10,947 nt of DNA from an uncultured Capnocytophaga sp. (lineage in GTDB: Bacteria; Bacteroidota; Bacteroidia; Flavobacteriales; Flavobacteriaceae), in contig CAJZFM010000048.1 in NCBI GenBank assembly GCA_915070235.1, forward strand, positions 1 to 10,947, written 5' to 3'. How positions within the stretch are numbered: the first letter of the stretch is position 1; each line of letters starts with the position of its first letter. Positions 1 through 6,075 of the stretch are shown here, piece by piece. The position numbers and the translations under genes were made by a program. The notes under the pieces were generated by a model that saw only the letters and a list, made by a program, of their open reading frames with translations, was not told the origin of the DNA and ran no database searches.

Positions 1-55
1 TTACAATGTGTATTAAAAAAATCAATAAGAATATAAGAAATATAAAAAGAAAATA

Positions 56-88
56 TTTGTATAATCGTTGGTTTTTATTGTATCTTTG
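56..88 (+). promoter_or_regulatory. Bacteroidota-type promoter of the porP-like operon
   Basis: TTTG at 56-59 and TATCTTTG at 81-88, separated by 21 bases, match the Bacteroidota sigma-A consensus (TTG near -33, TAnnTTTG near -7). Transcription should begin near 95, leaving a leader of about 16 bases before the ATG at 111. This means the AT-rich, Lys/Asn-rich open frame running in from position 6 is not part of the protein. It also implies the pair is transcribed independently of whatever lies upstream of the window. Confidence 0.7.
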
Positions 89-110
89 CACACTCTTAAA
101 TGAAAAGAAT

Positions 111-1040
111 ATGTTAAAAAAAGGAATGCAACTAATTGTGTTATTAGGATTGGTATTGCTTGGGGATCAGGCAACAGCGCAACAGGATTCCCAGTATACA
201 CAGTACATGTATAACACTATGATGATTAATCCTGCATATGCAGGTTCTCGTGATTGTACGAGTATCTTTGCTCTTTATCGTAATCAGTGGGTAGGCTTGG
301 ACGGAGCTCCTAAAACAGCTTCATTGAGCTTCCACACTCCTTTTGAGGAGAAACATATAGGGATAGGTGCGGGTATCTATCACGAAAGTATAGGGCCACA
401 ATCTACCAATGTAGTGGATGTGGATTTCTCTTATACTTTGGAATTTGACGAATCTAAGTTGGCTTTCGGTCTCAAAGCAGCAGCAGGTTTCTATAATTTT
501 GATAGAAACAAACTTAACTTGCTTTATCCTGCCGATGCCTCTTTTGATGGAAAAGAGAATATCTTTTTACCTAATATAGGAGCAGGGGTATACTATTACG
601 GAGAGAAATACTATGTAGGTTTCTCTATTCCTTATCTCTTGGATACCAAAACATTCTCTAAGACAGATGAGCGAAAAATAACAGATGTTAATGAAAAACA
701 ACACTATAACCTTATGGGGGGGTATGTGTTTGACCTTTCACCTGACTTCAAGTTCAAGCCTGCGGCTCTGATGAAAATGGTATCTGGTAGCCCCTTGCAG
801 GTAGACCTTTCGGCTAACTTTATGTATGACGATCGCTTTGTCCTAGGTGCTGCTTATCGCTGGAGTGCTGCTGTGAGTGCTATGGCTGGTTTCCAGATAG
901 ATAGAAACTGGTTCATTGGCTATGCTTTTGACTGGGAAACTACCAAACTAAGCAAGTATAGCAATGGTTCTCACGAAATCTTCTTGCGTTACGAGTTTGT
1001 TCGAGATATTCAAAAGATTATCTCTCCTCGTTTCTTCTAA
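111..1040 (+). CDS. PorP/SprF-family type IX secretion outer-membrane protein
   Basis: A 309-residue outer-membrane beta-barrel protein of the PorP/SprF family. Known members are needed for T9SS function (PorP) or for secretion of a particular gliding adhesin (SprF with SprB). Residues 1-23 form a signal peptide (Lys-rich start, LIVLLGLVLLG core, cleavage probably after ATA). The mature N-terminus carries the family signature QYMYNTMMINPAYAGS (31-46), followed by RNQWVGLDGAPKTASLSFHTP-type residues around 57-77. The remainder alternates aromatic and small residues like barrel strands, and it ends in FVRDIQKIISPRFF. The frame is open back to position 6, but ATG 111 is chosen because the promoter lies at 56-88 and the signal peptide begins there. 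Only 31 bases separate it from the PorE-like gene, so the two are surely co-transcribed. Flavobacteria carry many PorP/SprF paralogues, usually next to a large type-B CTD adhesin gene. Whether this copy is the core PorP or an adhesin-specific SprF-like protein cannot be decided, because the upstream neighbour is outside the window. Confidence 0.9.
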   Translation: MLKKGMQLIVLLGLVLLGDQATAQQDSQYTQYMYNTMMINPAYAGSRDCTSIFALYRNQWVGLDGAPKTASLSFHTPFEEKHIGIGAGIYHESIGPQSTNVVDVDFSYTLEFDESKLAFGLKAAAGFYNFDRNKLNLLYPADASFDGKENIFLPNIGAGVYYYGEKYYVGFSIPYLLDTKTFSKTDERKITDVNEKQHYNLMGGYVFDLSPDFKFKPAALMKMVSGSPLQVDLSANFMYDDRFVLGAAYRWSAAVSAMAGFQIDRNWFIGYAFDWETTKLSKYSNGSHEIFLRYEFVRDIQKIISPRFF

Positions 1041-1071
1041 ATAGTGTAACTAATTAATAAAAAAATAAAAA

Positions 1072-3084
1072 ATGATAAGAAAAATAACCGCTATTTTTCT
1101 GCTCTTCTGTTCTACTTCTGTCGTTTTTGCCCAAGTAGATGACCAAGAGAAACTGAAGAAAGAAAATGAAAGTAAAATTAAAAAGGCTAATGATCTCTAT
1201 GGTAAATACGCCTATGTAGATGCAATTAAGATATACGAACGTATAGCTGAACAAGGATATGTAGATCAAAATATCTTAGAGAACTTAGGAAACTCTTACT
1301 ATTTCAACGCTGATTATACAACGGCTTTGAAATGGTACGACAAGCTCTTCGCAAACGCTAAAAAAGATAGCGAAAACTACAAAATTACTCCAGAATACTA
1401 CTATCGTTATGCACAATGCCTTAAATCGGTAGAGCGCTACGACGAAGCAAAGATTATTTTGGATCAATTCGTGAAACTAACTGGCAAAGACGACCTTCGC
1501 GCTCGCAAATTGGAAGAACATGAGGACTATTTGCAAGTGATCAAAGACAACTCAGGTCGTTTAACAATCAAACCTGTAGAGATCAATACCGAATACTCTG
1601 AATATGGTACTGCTTTCTATGGAAAAGATGAGGTAGTATATACAGCAAGCCGTAAAACATCCGCTCGTGGCACCTCTAACTGGACTGGTGAGGGCTATTA
1701 TGACCTCTTCAGAGCTAAATTCAGCAATGGACAACTTTCCAAAGAAGAGCCTTTCTCTTCTAAGCTCAACTCCCTCTTGAACGAGTCCAGCCCTGTATTC
1801 ACAAGAACTATGGATACTATCTACTTTACTCGTAACTACCAAGTGCCCCTTTCTAAAGAGGAAAAGAAAAAGAAAGCTGAAGAGAAAGTGCTCTTGGAGC
1901 TTTATCGTTCTGTTAGAAAGAATAACGAATGGACAGACCCAGTACGCTTACCTTTCAACGTAACAGGCTACAGCGTGGCACACCCTGCCATTACTCCTGA
2001 TGGGAAATGGCTCTACTTTGCTGCTGATATCAATGGTACTCGTGGTAAGTCCGATATCTTCAGAGTACGTATCAACCATAAGAAAGGTACCTACGGAAAG
2101 CCTGAAAATTTAGGTGATCTTATCAATACCGAAGGTAGAGAGACTTTCCCTTTTATCTCTTCTAAGAATGTATTGTTCTTCTCTTCCGATGGCCTTCCAG
2201 GCTTGGGAGGTTTAGACATTTTTGCAGTGAAGATAGAGCAAGATGGCTCTCTCAAGAGACTACAGAACATAGGCCGTCCAGGTAATACTCCTGATGATGA
2301 CTTTGCTTTCGTACTTGACGAAGACAGAAGTGTAGGTTTCCTTTCTTCTAACCGCCCAGGTGGAAAAGGAAAAGATGATATCTACTACTTTGTACAAAAC
2401 AGACCTTTGGAATTTGACTGTAAAAAGACTATCAAAGGGATTGTTAAGGATATAGATACCAAAGAAGTACTCGGTCAGGTAACTCTTACACTCTCCGATA
2501 GTGACCAAAAAGAAATTGCTAAGATTGACAATAAATCCAATGGAGATTATGACTTTGGTGCTAAGACCGTAAATTGTGATGATACTTTCGTTTTCCTTCG
2601 TGCTCAGCGTGAGGACTATGCAGTGGTAGAAGAACAAGTAAATATCCGTGAAAAAGGTACGGTTATTGAGAAAGAAATCTTGATGAAAACTACCAAGAAA
2701 AAACTTCAAAAAGGTGATGACTTAGCGAAGATCTTCCAGATAAGGGAAATCAAGTTTGACCTTGGTAAGTACAATATTCGTCCTGATGCAGCTGCTGAAT
2801 TGGTTAAAATCGTAGAAGCAATGAAGGATCATCCTACCATGAAGATTGCTATCCGCTCCCATACCGATAGCCGTGGTTCTGATAAGTCTAACCTCGTTCT
2901 TTCAGATAAGCGTGCTAAATCTACTATGATGTGGATTGTCAGCCAAGGTATTGACCGAAGCCGACTTACCGCTAAGGGATATGGAGAAACACAGTTGGTA
3001 AATGGCTGTAAGAATGGCGTTCCTTGTACAGAAGAAGAACACCAACAAAACAGACGTAGTGAGTTTATCATCACAGAAATGTAA
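1072..3084 (+). CDS. PorE-like TPR/beta-propeller/OmpA-C protein
   Basis: A 670-residue exported protein with the four-part architecture described for PorE (PG1058) of Porphyromonas gingivalis, a T9SS component that binds peptidoglycan. A signal peptide occupies 1-20 (cleavage after VFA). TPR helices lie at about 36-160 (ANDLYGKYAYVDAIKIYERI, then NLGNSYYFNADYTTALKWYD). A PD40/WD40-type propeller spans about 165-445, with repeated blades such as PAITPDGKWLYFAAD, FPFISSKNVLFFSSDG and FAFVLDEDRSVGFLSSNRPG. A carboxypeptidase-regulatory-like domain follows at about 452-540 (GIVKDIDTKEVLGQVTLTL). An OmpA C-terminal domain covers about 557-670, with FDLGKYNIRPDAAAEL, SHTDSRGSDKSN and QNRRSEF; the Asp and Arg of TDSRG and RRSEF are the usual peptidoglycan-contacting positions. 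Cys13 is not preceded by a convincing lipobox, so signal peptidase I cleavage is favoured. A charged insert (SKEEKKKKAEEK, 261-272) interrupts the propeller. It is the second gene of the operon and is followed by a strong terminator. The inferred role is to tether the adjacent PorP/SprF barrel to the cell wall. It could be an adhesin-specific paralogue rather than the core PorE. Confidence 0.9.
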   Translation: MIRKITAIFLLFCSTSVVFAQVDDQEKLKKENESKIKKANDLYGKYAYVDAIKIYERIAEQGYVDQNILENLGNSYYFNADYTTALKWYDKLFANAKKDSENYKITPEYYYRYAQCLKSVERYDEAKIILDQFVKLTGKDDLRARKLEEHEDYLQVIKDNSGRLTIKPVEINTEYSEYGTAFYGKDEVVYTASRKTSARGTSNWTGEGYYDLFRAKFSNGQLSKEEPFSSKLNSLLNESSPVFTRTMDTIYFTRNYQVPLSKEEKKKKAEEKVLLELYRSVRKNNEWTDPVRLPFNVTGYSVAHPAITPDGKWLYFAADINGTRGKSDIFRVRINHKKGTYGKPENLGDLINTEGRETFPFISSKNVLFFSSDGLPGLGGLDIFAVKIEQDGSLKRLQNIGRPGNTPDDDFAFVLDEDRSVGFLSSNRPGGKGKDDIYYFVQNRPLEFDCKKTIKGIVKDIDTKEVLGQVTLTLSDSDQKEIAKIDNKSNGDYDFGAKTVNCDDTFVFLRAQREDYAVVEEQVNIREKGTVIEKEILMKTTKKKLQKGDDLAKIFQIREIKFDLGKYNIRPDAAAELVKIVEAMKDHPTMKIAIRSHTDSRGSDKSNLVLSDKRAKSTMMWIVSQGIDRSRLTAKGYGETQLVNGCKNGVPCTEEEHQQNRRSEFIITEM

Positions 3085-3109
3085 AATTTTTTCATAGTTT
3101 TTATTTTTT

Positions 3110-3143
3110 ACGGCAATGGGGGTAACCTATTGCCGTTTTTTTT
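3110..3143 (+). terminator. Intrinsic terminator after the porP/porE-like operon
   Basis: ACGGCAAT (3110-3117) pairs perfectly with ATTGCCGT (3129-3136). The stem extends inward by three more pairs, one of them G-T, to a five-base loop (GGTAA). A run of eight T (3136-3143) follows at once. It lies 26 bases past the stop codon of the PorE-like gene. There is no comparable T run on the opposite strand, so it works for the + strand only. Confidence 0.9.
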
Positions 3144-3169
3144 GAGGAAAAAGTTTTTGAGGTAAATCC

Positions 3170-3200
3170 TTGATTTTAATAATATTTTTTTTTAATTTTG
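3170..3200 (+). promoter_or_regulatory. Bacteroidota-type promoter with ~105-base leader
   Basis: TTG (3170-3172), a 20-base spacer, then TAATTTTG (3193-3200) fit the phylum consensus. Predicted transcription start is near 3207, giving an untranslated leader of about 105 bases before the ATG at 3313, much longer than the other leaders here. The leader contains the palindrome CTTGTACAAG (3247-3256), flanked by an ACCAT/ATGGT pair (3238-3242 with 3257-3261). I do not recognise a known riboswitch in it. Confidence 0.65.
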
Positions 3201-3312
3201 TACCTTAGAAAACTAAGCTATAACCTTCCAAAAAACAACCATTTGGCTTGTACAAGATGGTAGGGGAGAAGCACCAATTATAAGATGTATTATTTAAAAA
3301 CAAGTCTGTTTT

Positions 3313-4239
3313 ATGAAAAAAACACTACTTTTTTTCTTGTTATTATCCGCTATAACCACTAAGGCACAATATACCGATATTATCAACTCCAACAAGCCAG
3401 GGCGCTCTATGGGGGCTTATGCGGTAGGGCGTAAGGTAGCACAAGTGGAGTCGGATATCTATTATGAAACCAATAAGCATGACCTCTTAGGACTCTCCCA
3501 AGAAAATGTGGGGCTGAACTATATGGTACGCTATGGGGTATGGAGAGACCAGTTTGAGATTATAGGTGACGGTACCTTGCTCTATAGCAACCGCTCTACC
3601 GATGGGGTTTCCTCTGGGAAATTGGGCTTTCAGCGCACAACCTTTGGGGTGAAGTATATGTTCTATGACCCTGTCTTCCTTAGCGATATCAATGTCTATA
3701 GCTGGAAAGCCAATGCCGAGTTCAAGTGGAGAAAACTCATTCCTGCTATCTCCCTCTATGCAGGGTTTAATCTCTTAGAGAAGAACCGCTACCTCTATGA
3801 GGTGATGAATGAAGATTATACCATAATTACACCCAAAGCAATGATTATCCTCCAGAGCCATCCGCTCAAGGAAGTAGCTTTGGTACTCAATATTATAGGG
3901 AGCAATATCGCCTCACAGCACGCCCAATATAGCTATATCTTTACCCTTACCCATAACCTCTATGATGACCGATGGAGTATCTATTTAGAGAATGAAGGGA
4001 TTACAAGTGATTATTACAAAGATTCGCTCCTTAGAGGTGGTGTTTCCTATCTCATAAGCGAAAACTTCCAACTAAATGCTTCTATAGGTGCTAGCTGGAA
4101 GACGACCCCTACTCGCTATATGGGTGGTATCGGTTTCTCTTATCGCTTCTATGATAGGTATAAGGATATAGAGTACGAAGCAAAGAAAAAAGCCAGAGAC
4201 AAGCAGAATAAGGAAGATGCTCAGATCTTCGGGTTCTAA
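3313..4239 (+). CDS. Flavobacterial outer-membrane protein, PF13557-like 'transporter'
   Basis: A 308-residue predicted outer-membrane beta-barrel. MKKTLLFFLLLSAITTKA is a clear signal peptide with cleavage before Gln19. The mature start, INSNKPGRSMGAYAVGRKVAQVESD, and the later YSWKANAEFKWRKLIPAISLYAG closely resemble a conserved flavobacterial family that annotation pipelines label 'transporter' or 'putative MetA-pathway of phenol degradation' (PF13557). That label comes from a distant barrel match and gives no evidence of phenol metabolism; substrate and role are unknown. Strand-like alternation of aromatic residues continues to GGIGFSYRFYDRY. A charged, non-barrel tail follows (EAKKKARDKQNKEDAQIFGF), which probably faces the periplasm. 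It has its own promoter, a strong terminator before it and another promoter after it, so it is probably monocistronic. No obvious terminator hairpin follows in 4240-4359; a TCACA/TGTGA pair at 4256-4277 is too weak to call. Confidence 0.75.
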   Translation: MKKTLLFFLLLSAITTKAQYTDIINSNKPGRSMGAYAVGRKVAQVESDIYYETNKHDLLGLSQENVGLNYMVRYGVWRDQFEIIGDGTLLYSNRSTDGVSSGKLGFQRTTFGVKYMFYDPVFLSDINVYSWKANAEFKWRKLIPAISLYAGFNLLEKNRYLYEVMNEDYTIITPKAMIILQSHPLKEVALVLNIIGSNIASQHAQYSYIFTLTHNLYDDRWSIYLENEGITSDYYKDSLLRGGVSYLISENFQLNASIGASWKTTPTRYMGGIGFSYRFYDRYKDIEYEAKKKARDKQNKEDAQIFGF

Positions 4240-4359
4240 CTTAACATAGAGTTATTCACAAGGGATATATAATGTGATTGTTTAAACTACTGTATATGAG
4301 CGCTTTACAAGAATATCAACAGAAAAAGTAATTTTGTTGAATATATTATAGTATAAAAG

Positions 4360-4390
4360 TTGCAATTTAGGGAAAAACATCGTAGCTTTG
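4360..4390 (+). promoter_or_regulatory. Bacteroidota-type promoter of the roadblock-like gene pair
   Basis: TTG (4360-4362), a 20-base spacer and TAGCTTTG (4383-4390) match the phylum consensus. The predicted start is near 4397, about 24 bases before the ATG at 4421. It therefore also decides that start: the in-frame ATG at 4388 lies inside the -7 element and cannot be on the transcript. A second TAATTTTG at 4329-4336 lacks a TTG at the right distance. Confidence 0.7.
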
Positions 4391-4420
4391 CATTGTTGTA
4401 ACCTACTAAAAATTGAAAGT

Positions 4421-4891
4421 ATGATTTTAGAAGAGTTTAAAAAATATGCTGACCAAATGGGTGCCCAACTCTCTGGCATACTATCAGTTAGCTTTATAGG
4501 TACAGAGCATGGCGAGATCTTATACAATCAATCTTTTAGTGGATTGGATTACTCGGCCACAGCAAAATTTGAGGCTGAAATAGCCAAAAATGCACTCCAA
4601 GAAATTAAGTACATAGATAGCATCAACGAGGATTCTTTACGTGAGATTACTATCTCTAACAACGAGCAGACCCATGTGATTTATGTATCTAAGGATTTTG
4701 ATTACTTGATTCATCTCATCACAGATGCATCCAAGGTGAACTATGGTGTTTTGAGTGTAATTCATAGGCAATGTTATGCAGCGATGACCAAGGTAGTTAC
4801 CTTTGATACCTTGCAAACAGAACTTTATACCAAGGTTACCTCTGAAGCACCTAAAAAGGAAAGTCATTTCAGAAAATTATTCTTTAGCTAA
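4421..4891 (+). CDS. Roadblock/LC7 (MglB-like) domain protein, first paralogue
   Basis: A 156-residue soluble protein with no signal peptide or membrane segment. The pattern over residues 1-118 fits the Roadblock/LC7 fold: a first helix (EEFKKYADQMGAQ), a strand pair SGILSVSFIGTEHGEILY (18-35), a helix (ATAKFEAEIAKNALQEI), strands around 74-101 including EQTHVIYVSKDFDYLIHLI, and a final helix opening with VNYGVLSVIHRQC. The last corresponds to the NLGLLR-type motif of MglB-like proteins. A tail of about 38 residues, ending KKESHFRKLFFS, is absent from its neighbour. Starting 11 bases downstream is a paralogue that shares the motifs SG.xSVS, T..G.IL and QTH at matching positions, so the two arose by tandem duplication. 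Roadblock proteins dimerise and often act on small Ras-like GTPases such as MglA, but no GTPase gene is in the window. ATG 4421 is chosen because the promoter at 4360-4390 excludes the upstream ATG. The family call is from pattern reading only. Confidence 0.6.
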   Translation: MILEEFKKYADQMGAQLSGILSVSFIGTEHGEILYNQSFSGLDYSATAKFEAEIAKNALQEIKYIDSINEDSLREITISNNEQTHVIYVSKDFDYLIHLITDASKVNYGVLSVIHRQCYAAMTKVVTFDTLQTELYTKVTSEAPKKESHFRKLFFS

Positions 4892-4902
4892 AGCATAAAA
4901 CC

Positions 4903-5280
4903 ATGGAACAATTTTTAAACGAATATGTAGCACAGCTCTTTTCCAATGTATCGGGCGCTATTTCTGTTTCATTGGTAAGTACCCTCGATGGCTCTATCTT
5001 GGCTTACAAGTCGCGCCCAGGAGTGGATAACCGCTTGGCTAGTTCTTATCAGGTGGAAATTTTCAGGAATGCAGTACTTTCTTTTGAAAATACAGAGGGA
5101 CTAACCAATAAAACAGTAGATGATGTGTGCCTCGTATATGAGGGACAGACACACCTTATTGGGCTTTTGCAAAGCAAGAAGATTCTTGACCATATCATCC
5201 TTGACGATACGGCCAATATCGGTATGGCCAAGCTCCTTATTAGAAAAATACGTACCGATGCAGAAAGCAAATCTTTTTAA
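4903..5280 (+). CDS. Roadblock/LC7 (MglB-like) domain protein, second paralogue
   Basis: A 125-residue soluble protein, close to the minimal length of a Roadblock/LC7 domain. SGAISVSLVSTLDGSILAY (17-35) is the typical strand-turn-strand with the conserved D-G turn. A helix follows (ASSYQVEIFRNAVLSFE), then GQTHLIGLLQSKKILDHIILD (81-101). The final helix opens with ANIGMAKLLIRKI (104-116), very like the NLGLxRLxLRR ending of MglB-type domains. This copy matches the family better than its upstream neighbour, and together they strengthen the assignment. Only 11 bases separate the two genes, so they form one transcript from the promoter at 4360-4390. The transcript probably ends at the hairpin 5317-5364. 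A heterodimer of the two products is a plausible inference. The partner GTPase, if any, must be encoded elsewhere. Confidence 0.62.
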   Translation: MEQFLNEYVAQLFSNVSGAISVSLVSTLDGSILAYKSRPGVDNRLASSYQVEIFRNAVLSFENTEGLTNKTVDDVCLVYEGQTHLIGLLQSKKILDHIILDDTANIGMAKLLIRKIRTDAESKSF

Positions 5281-5316
5281 TAATATAGTGAACAATAAAA
5301 AATCATACTTTATAGC

Positions 5317-5364
5317 ATAACTTACCGAAATGCAGCACTTGTTTTTTGGTAAGTTATTTTTTTT
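5317..5364 (+). terminator. Terminator-like hairpin abutting the cmk start
   Basis: ATAACTTACC (5317-5326) pairs perfectly with GGTAAGTTAT (5348-5357). Four further inner pairs (GAAA with TTTT, one of them G-T) give about 14 base pairs and a loop of about 13. Eight T (5357-5364) follow. This is a good intrinsic terminator for the roadblock-like pair, starting 36 bases after the second stop codon. The T run ends only 7 bases before the cmk ATG, leaving no room for a promoter between them, so it may also act as an attenuator in the cmk leader. Confidence 0.8.
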
Positions 5365-5371
5365 GAATACT

Positions 5372-6058
5372 ATGAAAAAAATAATGATCGCCATAGATGG
5401 TCATTCCTCCACAGGGAAAAGTACTACCGCTAAGCGTGTGGCTAAGGCTTTACAATATGTGTATATAGATACAGGAGCTATGTATAGGGCAGTTACTTTT
5501 TTGGCGCTCCAGCGTGGTCTCATCTCCTCTTCTATTGATAAGGACGGCTTGCTGGCAGCCCTTGAGCAAAGTAGCATTCGCTTTGAGTACAATCCTCAGT
5601 TAGGGGTTTCTGAAATTTATCTAAATGGGCAAAATATTGAGAAAGAAATACGCAGTCTCTCTGTAGCAGACCATGTAAGCGAAGTGGCCAAAATCCCCGA
5701 AGTACGCGCTTATTTGGTAGCCTTACAACGCCAAATGGGACAAGAGAAAGGCGTAGTCATGGACGGGCGAGATATAGGTACGGTCGTATTCCCCGATGCA
5801 GAGCTAAAGCTCTTTATGACGGCTTCCGAGCAGATACGTGCTCAAAGACGCTTTGAGGAACTCCAGCAGAAGGGAGAGACAGTTACTTTTGAGCAGGTGC
5901 TTAAGAATATACAAGAGCGTGATTATCAGGATATTCATCGCAAAGAATCACCCTTACAGAAAGCCTCAGATGCTGTGGAGATAGACAACTCTCATACCTC
6001 CCTTGAGGAGGTGGTTGCTCAGATTGTCCGTTTGGCTGAAGAAAAAATAAAAGCGTAG
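5372..6058 (+). CDS. cmk: Cytidylate kinase, (d)CMP kinase
   Basis: A 228-residue cytosolic kinase that transfers phosphate from ATP to CMP or dCMP, supplying CDP/dCDP for nucleic acid synthesis. The length is typical of bacterial Cmk. Residues 10-18 (GHSSTGKST) form the P-loop in a Bacteroidota-like variant of the usual GPSGSGKST. YIDTGAMYRAVT (31-42) belongs to the nucleotide-binding core. MDGRDIGTVVFPDAELKLF (130-148) is the family signature, with Arg133 and Asp134 as expected substrate-binding residues. RAQRRFEEL (156-164) is lid-like, and ERDYQDIHRKESPL (182-195) then IDNSH complete the fold. The frame is open back to an ATG at 5330, but that start lies in the loop of the terminator-like hairpin and adds 14 unconserved residues. 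ATG 5372 places the P-loop at the normal distance. No consensus promoter is visible directly upstream, so expression may depend on read-through of the hairpin or on an undetected promoter before it. The stop codon lies within the shared terminator stem. Confidence 0.96.
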   Translation: MKKIMIAIDGHSSTGKSTTAKRVAKALQYVYIDTGAMYRAVTFLALQRGLISSSIDKDGLLAALEQSSIRFEYNPQLGVSEIYLNGQNIEKEIRSLSVADHVSEVAKIPEVRAYLVALQRQMGQEKGVVMDGRDIGTVVFPDAELKLFMTASEQIRAQRRFEELQQKGETVTFEQVLKNIQERDYQDIHRKESPLQKASDAVEIDNSHTSLEEVVAQIVRLAEEKIKA

Positions 6059-6075
6059 TTTCCTACGCTTTTTTT
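6049..6075. terminator. Shared bidirectional terminator of convergent genes
   Basis: AAAAGCGTAG (6049-6058) and CTACGCTTTT (6063-6072) are a perfect 10-base inverted repeat around a TTTC loop. T run 6069-6075 serves the + strand (cmk). On the - strand the stem is followed by an almost unbroken T run, complementary to the A run 6042-6047. The cmk stop codon TAG (6056-6058) is inside the stem, and the stop codon of the - strand dehydrogenase (6074-6076) begins within the T run. One very compact element therefore ends both transcription units. Confidence 0.88.

Noticed and set aside
6..110. In-frame N-terminal extension of the PorP-like protein
   Set aside because: It is a Lys/Asn/Ile-rich translation of AT-rich DNA, includes the predicted promoter at 56-88, and would place a signal peptide in the interior of the protein.
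2260..2709. 149-codon open frame on the - strand inside the PorE-like gene
   Set aside because: It lies antisense to a strongly conserved multidomain gene, gives no recognisable protein and has no promoter; it is a shadow frame.
3297..3312. AAAACA/TGTTTT hairpin directly before the ATG at 3313
   Set aside because: Six pairs with a single C-G pair is too weak to claim translation control.
4256..4277. TCACA/TGTGA hairpin as terminator of the 3313-4239 gene
   Set aside because: Only five pairs, a 12-base AT-rich loop and no T run after it.
5330..5371. Upstream ATG extending cmk by 14 residues
   Set aside because: The start lies in the loop of a terminator-like hairpin and the added residues are the hairpin and its T run in translation; the P-loop position supports ATG 5372.
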